A stretch of 32,858 nucleotides of DNA from SIG710 sp045596925 (GTDB taxonomy: Bacteria > Bacillota > Clostridia > Oscillospirales > CAG-272). This document shows positions 7,937 to 13,633 of this stretch, piece by piece. The stretch covers positions 1 to 32,858 of the forward strand of contig JAZODH010000040.1 of assembly GCA_045596925.1 (NCBI GenBank). The letters run 5' to 3'. Every line of letters begins with the position of its first letter. Position 1 is the stretch's first letter. Made by a program: the position numbers and the translations under genes. Under the pieces are notes generated by a model. That model made no database searches. It saw nothing but the letters and a program-made list of their open reading frames with translations, and was not told where the DNA came from.

Positions 7937-7937
7937 A

Positions 7938-8321
7938 TTAGTCTCCTTTCTTGTCAAAACATTCTTCATAATTGTCGCAATTTGTGCAATCTTCGCACAC
8001 TTGTAAATCGGGGAGCAATATTGTCTGCAGATCGTCCAATGTAAACGCATCATCGCACTCCGTGATATTCAAAATGTTGTTTTCAACATTTTGATGCTTT
8101 TTGGTTGCCTCTGTTGCAGATGTGCCACCTGCTTTCTCGGTTGCAACCAATTCGCTCACGGCATTCGTTGATGCGTACTCACTACGCATCAATTCTGATA
8201 CAGTTCGCTCTGCCGAGAGCTTTTGAGGGCGGCGCGGTTGCAACAACTCATCTTCGATGCGTAATTGCTCAAACTCGAGTTCATTTTCACTCACAAAAGG
8301 CTTTTCAAAAAATCGTTTCAT
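7938..8321 (-). CDS. 127-aa Cys-cluster protein upstream of the relaxase
   Basis: Not recognised. The N-terminal part is charged and low in complexity (Glu/Arg/Ser/Thr/Ala), and the C-terminus carries a tight cysteine cluster, CEDCTNCDNYEEC, which could bind a metal. It ends 1 bp before the relaxase ATG, so the two form one translational unit. It starts at ATG 8321 with GGAAAAG upstream, directly after the inverted-repeat cluster at 8335-8428. Position between a putative oriT and a relaxase suggests a relaxosome accessory protein; that is inference from context only. Confidence 0.65.
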   Translation of the reverse strand: MKRFFEKPFVSENELEFEQLRIEDELLQPRRPQKLSAERTVSELMRSEYASTNAVSELVATEKAGGTSATEATKKHQNVENNILNITECDDAFTLDDLQTILLPDLQVCEDCTNCDNYEECFDKKGD

Positions 8322-8334
8322 ACTTTTCCTTTCC

Positions 8335-8428
8335 GCACCGTTTCGGTGCTTTTTCTTCTCGTTTTTATTATGATAGAAAACATAATAAAAAAGCGTAGCG
8401 GTTTATCGCTACGTAAAATGCGTAAAAT
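8335..8428. other. Inverted-repeat cluster, candidate origin of transfer (oriT)
   Basis: Three consecutive hairpins: GCACCG/CGGTGC (8335-8349, 3-nt loop), TTTTTATTATG with its perfect complement (8362-8372/8381-8391), and CGTAGCG/CGCTACG (8394-8400/8407-8413), followed by two direct copies of CGTAAAAT (8412-8419, 8421-8428). MobV origins lie upstream of the mob gene and consist of such inverted repeats, so the position fits. No match to the nick sequence of a characterised MobV plasmid is evident by eye. The first hairpin, followed by T5 on the plus strand, could instead be a rightward terminator. Confidence 0.45.
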
Positions 8429-8475
8429 ATGATAAAAGCATTTTTGAAAAAGTGTTTTTGAATAGAAGAAATCCC

Positions 8476-8499
8476 CCTGTGACAATTATTTGTCACAGG
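8476..8499 (-). terminator. Terminator after the lipoprotein gene
   Basis: A 10-bp perfect stem (8476-8485 with 8490-8499) with a 4-nt loop, lying 9 bp beyond the lipoprotein stop. On the minus strand it is followed by GGGGATTTCTTCT, a weak T-rich tail, so some read-through into the mob genes is plausible. Confidence 0.65.
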
Positions 8500-8507
8500 A
8501 GGACTAT

Positions 8508-9713
8508 TTAGCCTAAACTATCACAATATTTGTAATAGTATTCATATATTTCCATAGAAGAAATATTGCAATTTTTTGCTACAATAGATAGAACATTGTC
8601 AACATTAGGGTTCGCTACTTCTTTTTCAAGATTGGAAATCTCATTTTCTAAGACATCAATTTTTTCTGTATATATCTTTGCTGAACGAGAGTAATTTTGT
8701 TGTGCATTTTCCAACATTATATCGCGTGTTGCTGAATTAGGGTATCTCTCTTTTATTCTTTTTACCTCTTGCATATAACTAACATAGAGAGCGCTGGCAC
8801 TTTCTGTTAAATCCTCTATTTGATTTTCCTTTTCTGTTATACTTTTATTTATATCGTGTATATATTGCTGCTTTGCAATACCAAACTGTGTAATAAACCA
8901 CTCTTTCTTATAATCTACTTGAAGCGCAGGTATCTCACGTGTTTCGGTCGCGGTGCAAACCGAACATACACGACTTTCTTGGCCGACTACTCCCACATCT
9001 GCTGGAATGGTTGTTTTCCAGTTTCCCCAAGAGTGACCATAAGCTATAACCTTGTTAGCAGTATAAGTATCTCCGCAAAAACAGGTATATGTTGTATAAC
9101 CGTCTTCTGTGCAAGTTGGCGCAGTTACCTTCTTTGAATAGGAATGTCCTGTAGCCGAAACCGTATTAGCTGTGTAAGTATCACCACAGAAACAAATAAA
9201 AGTCGTATACCCACTCTCTGTACAAGTTGGAGCGGTTACTTTCTTCGAATAGGAATGCCCCAAAGATGCCGTTATATTTTCTGTGTAACTGTCACCACAG
9301 AGGCAAGTAAAAGTCGTATGCCCTCTTTCTGTGCAGGTTGGTTCTACTACTGTTTTTGAATATGTGTGTCCAGTAGCTGAAACTTCGTTAGCGTTATAAG
9401 CGTATCCACAGGAACAGGTATATGTTGTATATCCATCTTCTTCACAAGTTGGTTCTACTACTGTTTTTGAATATGTGTGACTATGTGCCTGTATAGTATC
9501 TTTTTGTTGTACAGTTTCGTTTACAACTTCTTGTTCGGTATTTTGTTCGGTATCATATGTGGTTATGTCGTCACTTGCGGGAAAATCTTGAGTTGTTTCC
9601 CGATCAATAAAAACATCAGTCACAGGTGCTGTAAAGTCTCCCTCATTATTTGAACAAGAAACGATGGAAAACAGCAATAAAATTAAAATTAACATCAAAC
9701 AAATCTTTCTCAT
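8508..9713 (-). CDS. Lipoprotein with 37-residue Cys/His repeats and coiled-coil C-terminus
   Basis: 401 aa. A hydrophobic N-terminus ending in the lipobox SIVSC (lipidated Cys20) shows export and membrane anchoring. An Asp/Thr/Gln-rich linker (21-76) precedes four tandem 37-aa repeats (79-226), each H-[ST]-Y-S-K, then PTC, about nine residues, then C-x-C-G, and a degenerate fifth copy (227-263) with CSVC. The repeats resemble the 'PTCTE.G..T.TC..CG' modules of clostridial surface proteins. The C-terminal 265-401 is helical and coiled-coil-like. It has its own promoter and an AGGAGG site. It is the element's only evident cargo beyond mobility functions; possible roles include surface binding, entry exclusion or metal/redox buffering, none shown by the sequence. 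Confidence 0.85.
   Translation of the reverse strand: MRKICLMLILILLLFSIVSCSNNEGDFTAPVTDVFIDRETTQDFPASDDITTYDTEQNTEQEVVNETVQQKDTIQAHSHTYSKTVVEPTCEEDGYTTYTCSCGYAYNANEVSATGHTYSKTVVEPTCTERGHTTFTCLCGDSYTENITASLGHSYSKKVTAPTCTESGYTTFICFCGDTYTANTVSATGHSYSKKVTAPTCTEDGYTTYTCFCGDTYTANKVIAYGHSWGNWKTTIPADVGVVGQESRVCSVCTATETREIPALQVDYKKEWFITQFGIAKQQYIHDINKSITEKENQIEDLTESASALYVSYMQEVKRIKERYPNSATRDIMLENAQQNYSRSAKIYTEKIDVLENEISNLEKEVANPNVDNVLSIVAKNCNISSMEIYEYYYKYCDSLG
9036..9479 (-). repeat. Four tandem 111-bp repeats inside the lipoprotein gene
   Basis: The gene segment for residues 79-226 is built from four 111-bp units. Each encodes His, then Thr/Ser-Tyr-Ser-Lys, a conserved Pro-Thr-Cys and a Cys-x-Cys-Gly. 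Units 3 and 4 are nearly identical at the protein level, suggesting recent duplication and scope for length variation by slippage or recombination. Confidence 0.9.
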
Positions 9714-9761
9714 AAATGCCTCCTAAAGAAAAACTGTGCACAACTAATGCCGTGTTTGTCA

Positions 9762-9816
9762 GAAAAAGTTGATTCAGATTAGATGCAACATCTAAAATGA
9801 TTACATAAACTTTTTC
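9762..9816. promoter_or_regulatory. Nested inverted repeats in the lipoprotein leader
   Basis: GAAAAAGTT (9762-9770) pairs with AACTTTTTC (9808-9816) around an inner palindrome TTAGATG/CATCTAA (9779-9785/9789-9795, 3-bp centre). They lie between the promoter and the ribosome site. The arrangement fits an operator or a leader RNA hairpin controlling the lipoprotein; which one cannot be told from sequence. Confidence 0.5.
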
Positions 9817-9836
9817 AAGTTTTGTTCGATGTATTA

Positions 9837-9865
9837 ATTATATCATAAAATATTAGAATTGTAAA
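9837..9865 (-). promoter_or_regulatory. Promoter of the lipoprotein gene
   Basis: On the minus strand TTTACA (9865-9860), a 17-bp spacer and TATAAT (9842-9837). It lies just inside the right end of the element and reads inward, giving the cargo gene a vegetative promoter independent of the cotJ operon. Confidence 0.75.
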
Positions 9866-9885
9866 GTTTATTTATCGGATTTTAT

Positions 9886-10095
9886 TTATGAACAATTTTT
9901 ATCCTCTATACCGATGTCCGTAAGAAGACCCGCAACCTTGGGGTCCGGCATAGAGAAGCGCTGGGACAGGTAGCGCAGGGAAGCGCCAAGCTCGCCGTCG
10001 GGACCGCCGTACTGGGAAATGATGACCTTAGCGGCTCTCGCGTCGGGATTTTTTATCTTAACGGGATATTGAAGTCTCTTTTCGTATTCCCACAT
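9886..10095 (-). pseudogene. cotJC: CotJC N-terminal part (cotJC interrupted by element)
   Basis: Starts MWEYEKRLQYPVKIK, the conserved CotJC N-terminus, and runs through QYGGPDGELGASLRYLSQRF to DIG (residues 60-62). At Gly62 the host sequence stops (GG of the codon is the crossover), and the frame continues into the element for IEDKNCS and TAA, giving a 69-aa truncated product. It follows cotJB by 1 bp, so it should be translated whenever the operon is. CotJC is a manganese-catalase-like protein of the spore coat/outer layers. The fragment ends just before a metal-ligand helix and should have no activity; intact protein requires excision. Confidence 0.95.
9891..9930. other. attR: right junction of the cotJC element
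   Basis: The element arm AACAATTTTT (9891-9900) occupies -20 to -11 relative to the crossover CC (9911-9912). Host cotJC sequence resumes at 9913. Combined with attL, the reconstructed attP has arms matching at 9 of 10 positions with exact symmetry about CC, and the reconstructed attB is an uninterrupted cotJC reading frame. Confidence 0.88.
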
Positions 10096-10096
10096 A

Positions 10097-10363
10097 TCAG
10101 CAGTCTCCTTCCCATGGCATGGGGCCTTCGTTCCAGGTCCAGCAGTTTTCGTTGCCGGGCTTGTAGGCTTTGATTGGCCCGAATTTTTCGGTGTATTCTT
10201 CGATCAGCGTTGCACGGTGGGCACAATGATGCTGTATCATCTGAAGCGCCTCGGTGCAATGGGGGTGAGTGTCGAGATAAAGTCTCAGCTCGTCGATGAC
10301 GAAGCTTACCTTGCATATTTCGTCAAGTGCGACTTTTTTCGCTCTTGTGTCGTTTGTCAGCAT
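10097..10363 (-). CDS. cotJB: Spore coat protein CotJB
   Basis: 88 aa from the ATG at 10363, which has AGGAGG 9 nt upstream; the open frame extends further but overlaps cotJA. The sequence LYLDTHPHCTEALQMIQHHCAHRATLIEEY followed by FGPIKAY and the closing WEGDC is the CotJB signature. CotJA, CotJB and CotJC are made in the mother cell during sporulation and interact in the coat. It overlaps the cotJA end by 7 nt and abuts cotJC, so translation is coupled throughout the operon. The gene appears intact. Confidence 0.93.
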   Translation of the reverse strand: MLTNDTRAKKVALDEICKVSFVIDELRLYLDTHPHCTEALQMIQHHCAHRATLIEEYTEKFGPIKAYKPGNENCWTWNEGPMPWEGDC

Positions 10364-10686
10364 CTTGTTCTTCCTCCTCCTGTATAAGGGAGATTGAGAT
10401 CGGCAAACAGAGTGCCGTTTTTCCATGCGTCGCAGGGATTATAAAGATTTACAAATGGCTGACTTTTAACGTAAGCCATTGCAAGTGCCATGTTGGGACA
10501 GTCGGGCGCGGATGGCTTTTCCTGTCGAGACTGAGGCTGTACGTTATATCTGTTGCCGCAAGTGCAACCTTGAGATTGTACATTATATCTGTTGCCGCAG
10601 GTGCAGCCTCGAGGCTGTGCGTTGTATTTGTTGCCGCAACTGCATCCCTGTGGCTCGGAATAACGTCTTCTCATATTTTCTTGCAT
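10357..10686 (-). CDS. cotJA: Spore coat associated protein CotJA, with N-terminal Cys repeats
   Basis: 109 aa. The C-terminal half MALAMAYVKSQPFVNLYNP followed by AWKNGTLFADLNLPY is the CotJA domain. The N-terminal half (residues 14-52) is three tandem 13-aa repeats of GC[ST]CGN[KR]YN[AV]Q, six cysteines in CxC pairs, which could bind metal or form disulfide cross-links in the coat. First gene of the cotJ operon; the ribosome site is AAAGGAGA. Nested inverted repeats in the leader (CTTTCCGA/TCGGAAAG at about 10696-10740, enclosing GATACGT/ACGTATC) lie next to where the transcript should start. I could not identify a convincing sporulation promoter. Confidence 0.9.
   Translation of the reverse strand: MQENMRRRYSEPQGCSCGNKYNAQPRGCTCGNRYNVQSQGCTCGNRYNVQPQSRQEKPSAPDCPNMALAMAYVKSQPFVNLYNPCDAWKNGTLFADLNLPYTGGGRTRC
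10531..10647 (-). repeat. Three 39-bp tandem repeats in cotJA (CxCGN units)
   Basis: Three in-frame 39-bp units, each encoding G-C-[ST]-C-G-N and Tyr-Asn, occupy residues 14-52 of CotJA. Their near-identity at protein and DNA level suggests expansion by tandem duplication. Confidence 0.88.
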
Positions 10687-10761
10687 TCCGTTTCTCCTTT
10701 CCGATACGTTTGACGTATCATTACATTTTATGTCGGAAAGAGATGAACCGTGAAAGGAAAA

Positions 10762-10789
10762 CCCCTGTTTCGTTTAAGCGAAACAGGGG
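10762..10789 (-). terminator. Terminator after the HAD phosphatase gene
   Basis: An 11-bp stem (CCCCTGTTTCG with its complement) and a 6-nt loop. On the minus strand it is followed by TTTTCCTTTC, and it lies about 25 bp past the HAD stop. It separates the uxuA-HAD unit from cotJA. Confidence 0.85.
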
Positions 10790-10813
10790 GGTCAAGTAAT
10801 TATATGAAGTTGT

Positions 10814-11605
10814 TTATTTTGCGGGAATATCTCCTACTCCGTTAAGGATAATTGACGGAACAAAGGGGAAGTTCTTGATATCCTCGTTCTTGGTAATTCC
10901 GCTGAGCACCAGCACGGTCATGAGGTTAGACTCAATACCCGTAATAATGTCGGTGTCCATGCGGTCGCCGATCATGGCGGTGTCCGCACTATGGTGACCC
11001 AGAACCTTCATGGCATGGCGGAGCATAAGAGGATTGGGCTTGCCGAGGAAGTAAGCCTTTTTGCTGGTTGCAAGCTCAATGGGCGAAATGAGCGCGCCCG
11101 TTGCGGGCATGATCCCGTGCTCGGTAGGCCCCGTGATATCGGGGTTCGTTCCGATGAGCTTTGCGCCTCTGTTCACCATCTGTATAGCTTTTTCGATCTT
11201 CTCGAAATTGTAAGTTCTGGTCTCACCCACGATAACGTAGTCGGGGTTTACGTCGTTCATGTAAATGCCCTCGTTGTAAAGCGCGTTTACAAGTCCTGCC
11301 TCGCCTATAACGTAAGCGCTGCAGCCGGGCTTTTGATTCTTTACAAATTCGGCGGTTGATTGACCGCTGGTATAAAAATGCTCGGGGGACACGTCAAGTC
11401 CCATGCGAGACAGCTTGTGGCTAAGCTCTGTAGGGGTACGCTCGGAGCTGTTCGTGAGGAAGAGGAATTCCTTATTTTCCGAAACAAGCCAGTCGATAAA
11501 TTCGTGAACGCCCTCAAGCACCTTGTTTCCGTGGTACACCACGCCGTCCATATCGCATATAAAAGCCTTTTTGCCTCTGAGTATTTCAAGCTTTTCGCTG
11601 TTCAT
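10814..11605 (-). CDS. HAD-IIA family phosphatase (NagD/AraL-like)
   Basis: About 263 aa. Motif I DMDGVVYHG (nucleophile and acid Asp), motif II LFLTNSSERTP, and motifs III/IV with FLGKPNPLM and MIGDRMDTDI define subclass IIA HAD phosphatases (NagD, AraL, 4-nitrophenylphosphatase types), which dephosphorylate sugar phosphates and nucleotides. I placed the start at ATG 11605, with AAGGA 11 nt upstream; a TTG three codons earlier is too close to that site. It follows uxuA by about 20 bp, so it may clear phosphorylated intermediates of hexuronate catabolism, much as AraL does for arabinose; that is inference. Confidence 0.88.
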   Translation of the reverse strand: MNSEKLEILRGKKAFICDMDGVVYHGNKVLEGVHEFIDWLVSENKEFLFLTNSSERTPTELSHKLSRMGLDVSPEHFYTSGQSTAEFVKNQKPGCSAYVIGEAGLVNALYNEGIYMNDVNPDYVIVGETRTYNFEKIEKAIQMVNRGAKLIGTNPDITGPTEHGIMPATGALISPIELATSKKAYFLGKPNPLMLRHAMKVLGHHSADTAMIGDRMDTDIITGIESNLMTVLVLSGITKNEDIKNFPFVPSIILNGVGDIPAK

Positions 11606-11626
11606 ATTTGTCAAATTCCTTTCGGG

Positions 11627-12694
11627 TTATTTTGCACTTTTTTCAATAGCTTCCCACAGACCGTTGATGTAGCAAGCGCCCATTGCGCGGTCATAGAGAC
11701 CGTAACCGGGCATGCAGACCTCGTCCCAAAGCGTTCTTCCGTGGTCGGGACGGATAGGACCGTCAAATCCTACGTCGTGGAGTGCCTTTACGATTTCGTA
11801 CATATCAAAAGATCCGTCCGCGGACAAGTGAGCCGCCTCCTCAAATACGCCGGGGGCATAGTGGTGAAGATTTCTCACATGAGCAAAATGAATGCGTCCG
11901 GGCAGAGAACGAATGATGTCGGGCAGATCGTTTGAAAGTGATGTGCCCAGTGAGCCTGTACAGAGGGTGATACCGTTGTGAGGATTGTCCACAGCCTGCA
12001 TGAGCTTGAGCACGTTTTCTTTGCATGTCATGATTCTGGGCAGATCAAATACGGGCCATGCGGGATCGTCGGGGTGGATCGCCATGTTGATGTCGTATTT
12101 GTCGCAAACGGGCATGATAGCCTTCAGGAAATAAACCAGGTTATCAAACAGCTTTTCTGCCGTCACGTCACGGTAAGCCTCGAAAAGCTCCTTTACGTGA
12201 GCAAGTCTTTCAGGCTCCCAGCCGGGCATAACGAAGCCGTTGGAATTTGCATCGGTGTTGTCAAAGAATACCTGGGGGTCGATGGTGTCAACTACCGACT
12301 GGTCGTATGCGAGAACGGTGGAGCCGTCGTGACGGGGCTTTGCCAGGTCTGTTCTTGTCCAGTCGAAAACGGGCATGAAATTGTAGCAGACCATGTGAAT
12401 GTCTGCCTTGCCGAGATTTTCAAGGGTCTGAATGTAATTTTCGATATATTTGTCGCGTGTGGGCAGACCGATCTTGATATCGTCGTGAATATTTACGCTC
12501 TCGATACCGCTCAATTCAAGACCTGCATCGTTTACTTCCTTTTTGAGGGCGGCTATCGCCTCGGGGGACCAAACCTCACCGGGCTTTGTGTCGTAAAGTG
12601 TTGTGATAACGCCTTTAACTCCGGGGATCTGTCTTATATGGCTCAGCTTAACGGAATCGTGTCCCGTGCCGAACCAACGAAGTGTCATTTTCAT
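11627..12694 (-). CDS. uxuA: Mannonate dehydratase
   Basis: 355 aa, matching the UxuA TIM-barrel family. It dehydrates D-mannonate to 2-keto-3-deoxygluconate in glucuronate catabolism. Characteristic segments are MTLRWFGTGHDSVKLSHIRQ at the start, SGIESVNIHDDIKIG, MAIHPDDPAWPVFDLPRI (metal ligand His and Asp), LCTGSLG, HFAHVRNLH and the C-terminal RPDHGR. It has an AAGGAG site and its own consensus promoter. The usual partners (fructuronate reductase, uronate isomerase, KDG kinase) are not in the window. It is the first gene of a two-gene unit with the HAD phosphatase. Confidence 0.95.
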   Translation of the reverse strand: MKMTLRWFGTGHDSVKLSHIRQIPGVKGVITTLYDTKPGEVWSPEAIAALKKEVNDAGLELSGIESVNIHDDIKIGLPTRDKYIENYIQTLENLGKADIHMVCYNFMPVFDWTRTDLAKPRHDGSTVLAYDQSVVDTIDPQVFFDNTDANSNGFVMPGWEPERLAHVKELFEAYRDVTAEKLFDNLVYFLKAIMPVCDKYDINMAIHPDDPAWPVFDLPRIMTCKENVLKLMQAVDNPHNGITLCTGSLGTSLSNDLPDIIRSLPGRIHFAHVRNLHHYAPGVFEEAAHLSADGSFDMYEIVKALHDVGFDGPIRPDHGRTLWDEVCMPGYGLYDRAMGACYINGLWEAIEKSAK

Positions 12695-12736
12695 ATTTTT
12701 TCTCCTTTTTTGTTTGAAATATTTTTTTACAAGTGT

Positions 12737-12765
12737 ATTATACAGTATTGTTCTCTTTTTTTCAA
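12737..12765 (-). promoter_or_regulatory. Promoter of uxuA
   Basis: On the minus strand TTGAAA (12765-12760), a 17-bp spacer and TATAAT (12742-12737), about 43 bp upstream of the uxuA start. Confidence 0.8.
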
Positions 12766-12780
12766 TTGCTTTTTTGTTTT

Positions 12781-12827
12781 TTTACATTGTAAATATCTCT
12801 TTTTTCGAAAAAGTATGTAAATTTACA
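12781..12827. promoter_or_regulatory. Palindromes between divergent uxuA and pyrH promoters
   Basis: TTTACA-T-TGTAAA (12781-12793) and TGTAAATTTACA (12816-12827) are both perfect palindromes made of the same half-site; a further TTTACA (12837-12842) is the pyrH -35 box. The first palindrome lies just upstream of the uxuA -35 box, a position suited to an activator or an upstream operator. Confidence 0.45.
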
Positions 12828-12836
12828 AATTTACTA

Positions 12837-12865
12837 TTTACAAATCGGGAATTTTAAGGTAAAAT
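12837..12865 (+). promoter_or_regulatory. Promoter of the pyrH-polC operon
   Basis: TTTACA (12837-12842), a 17-bp spacer and TAAAAT (12860-12865), about 35 bp before the pyrH start. pyrH is thus the first gene of its transcript here; rpsB-tsf, which often precede it, are not adjacent. Confidence 0.7.
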
Positions 12866-12900
12866 ATAGTGAAGAATTTTCAGACTTACTTGGAGGTCAT

Positions 12901-13611
12901 ATGGGTACACCGAAATATAAGAGAATACTCCTGAAGCTTTCGGGCGAAGCACTTGCCGCAGGCTCGGACGGTATTCTCAATCACGATTTCGTGGCAGAGG
13001 TTGCCGCCACAATAAAGGAATGTCACGATGAGGGCGCTCAGATCGCGGTCATCGTCGGCGCGGGAAATATCTGGCGAGGCAGACAGGGAACTGACATGGA
13101 CCGTGTCCGTGCCGATCAGATGGGAATGTTGGCTACTACCATAAACGCACTTGCCCTGCAGGACGCTTTTGAGCACGCGGGACTTGAAGCAGTGGTAATG
13201 ACAGCGGTTGAAATGAACGTTTTTGCGGACCAGTATACCGCAAGGGGTGCAGATGCGGCACTGAAAGCAGGCAAGATCGTTATCTTTGGCGCGGGACTTG
13301 GAAGTCCTTTCTTCTCAACCGACACGGCGGCGGTGCTTCGTGCCGCAGAGATAAGTGCGGATATAATTCTTATGGCAAAGAACGTGGACGGTGTTTATTC
13401 CGCTGATCCCGCAAAGGATCCGACGGCAGTGCGTTACGACGAGATCACCTACAAGGAGATCCTCGAGAAGGAACTCAAAGCACTTGATATGACCGCCACC
13501 ACCTTCTGCATGGAAAACAATATCAGCCTTTACGCCTTTGCGCTCAAAGACCCCCGTAACATTCACCGCGTTATCATGGGTGAAAACGTAGGAACAGTAA
13601 TTCATAATTAA
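12901..13611 (+). CDS. pyrH: Uridylate (UMP) kinase
   Basis: 236 aa, the standard length for the bacterial hexameric UMP kinase of the amino-acid kinase fold, which phosphorylates UMP to UDP with ATP. Visible motifs are ILLKLSGEAL at the N-terminus, VGAGNIWRG (phosphate-binding Gly-rich loop), DQMGMLATTINALALQDAF, GAGLGSPFFSTDTAA and MAKNVDGVYSADP. GGAGG lies 4-5 nt upstream of the ATG. It is followed 22 bp later by frr, the conserved bacterial order. Confidence 0.97.
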   Translation: MGTPKYKRILLKLSGEALAAGSDGILNHDFVAEVAATIKECHDEGAQIAVIVGAGNIWRGRQGTDMDRVRADQMGMLATTINALALQDAFEHAGLEAVVMTAVEMNVFADQYTARGADAALKAGKIVIFGAGLGSPFFSTDTAAVLRAAEISADIILMAKNVDGVYSADPAKDPTAVRYDEITYKEILEKELKALDMTATTFCMENNISLYAFALKDPRNIHRVIMGENVGTVIHN

Positions 13612-13633
13612 AATAGAAAGTTGAGGAACTATC

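Larger units (their letters stand above)
3566..9912. mobile_element. 6.35-kb serine-recombinase mobilizable element inserted in cotJC
   Basis: Bounded by attL (core CC 3564-3565) and attR (core CC 9911-9912), about 6,347 bp, visibly more AT-rich than the flanks. Plus strand: a 99-aa ORF and the serine recombinase. Minus strand: lipoprotein, 127-aa Cys-rich ORF, MobV relaxase, DUF6291-like ORF, ArdC in two pieces, and a 40-aa ORF. The mix of site-specific recombinase, relaxase and antirestriction gene without conjugation machinery fits an integrative mobilizable element (IME) that borrows a helper's type IV secretion system. All minus-strand genes are co-oriented with the cotJ operon. Excision at CC would regenerate intact cotJC. 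Confidence 0.92.

Noticed and set aside
9036..9479. Tandem 111-bp units as a CRISPR-like array
   Set aside because: The repeats are in-frame coding units of one lipoprotein with no unique spacers and no cas genes nearby.
10725..10732. CATAAAAT (minus strand) as a sigma-E -10 box for cotJA
   Set aside because: The position is plausible, but I could not find a matching -35 sequence at the right distance.
11978..12820. A 280-codon open frame on the plus strand opposite uxuA
   Set aside because: It is the antisense shadow of a fully recognisable mannonate dehydratase, has no ribosome site and encodes nothing recognisable.
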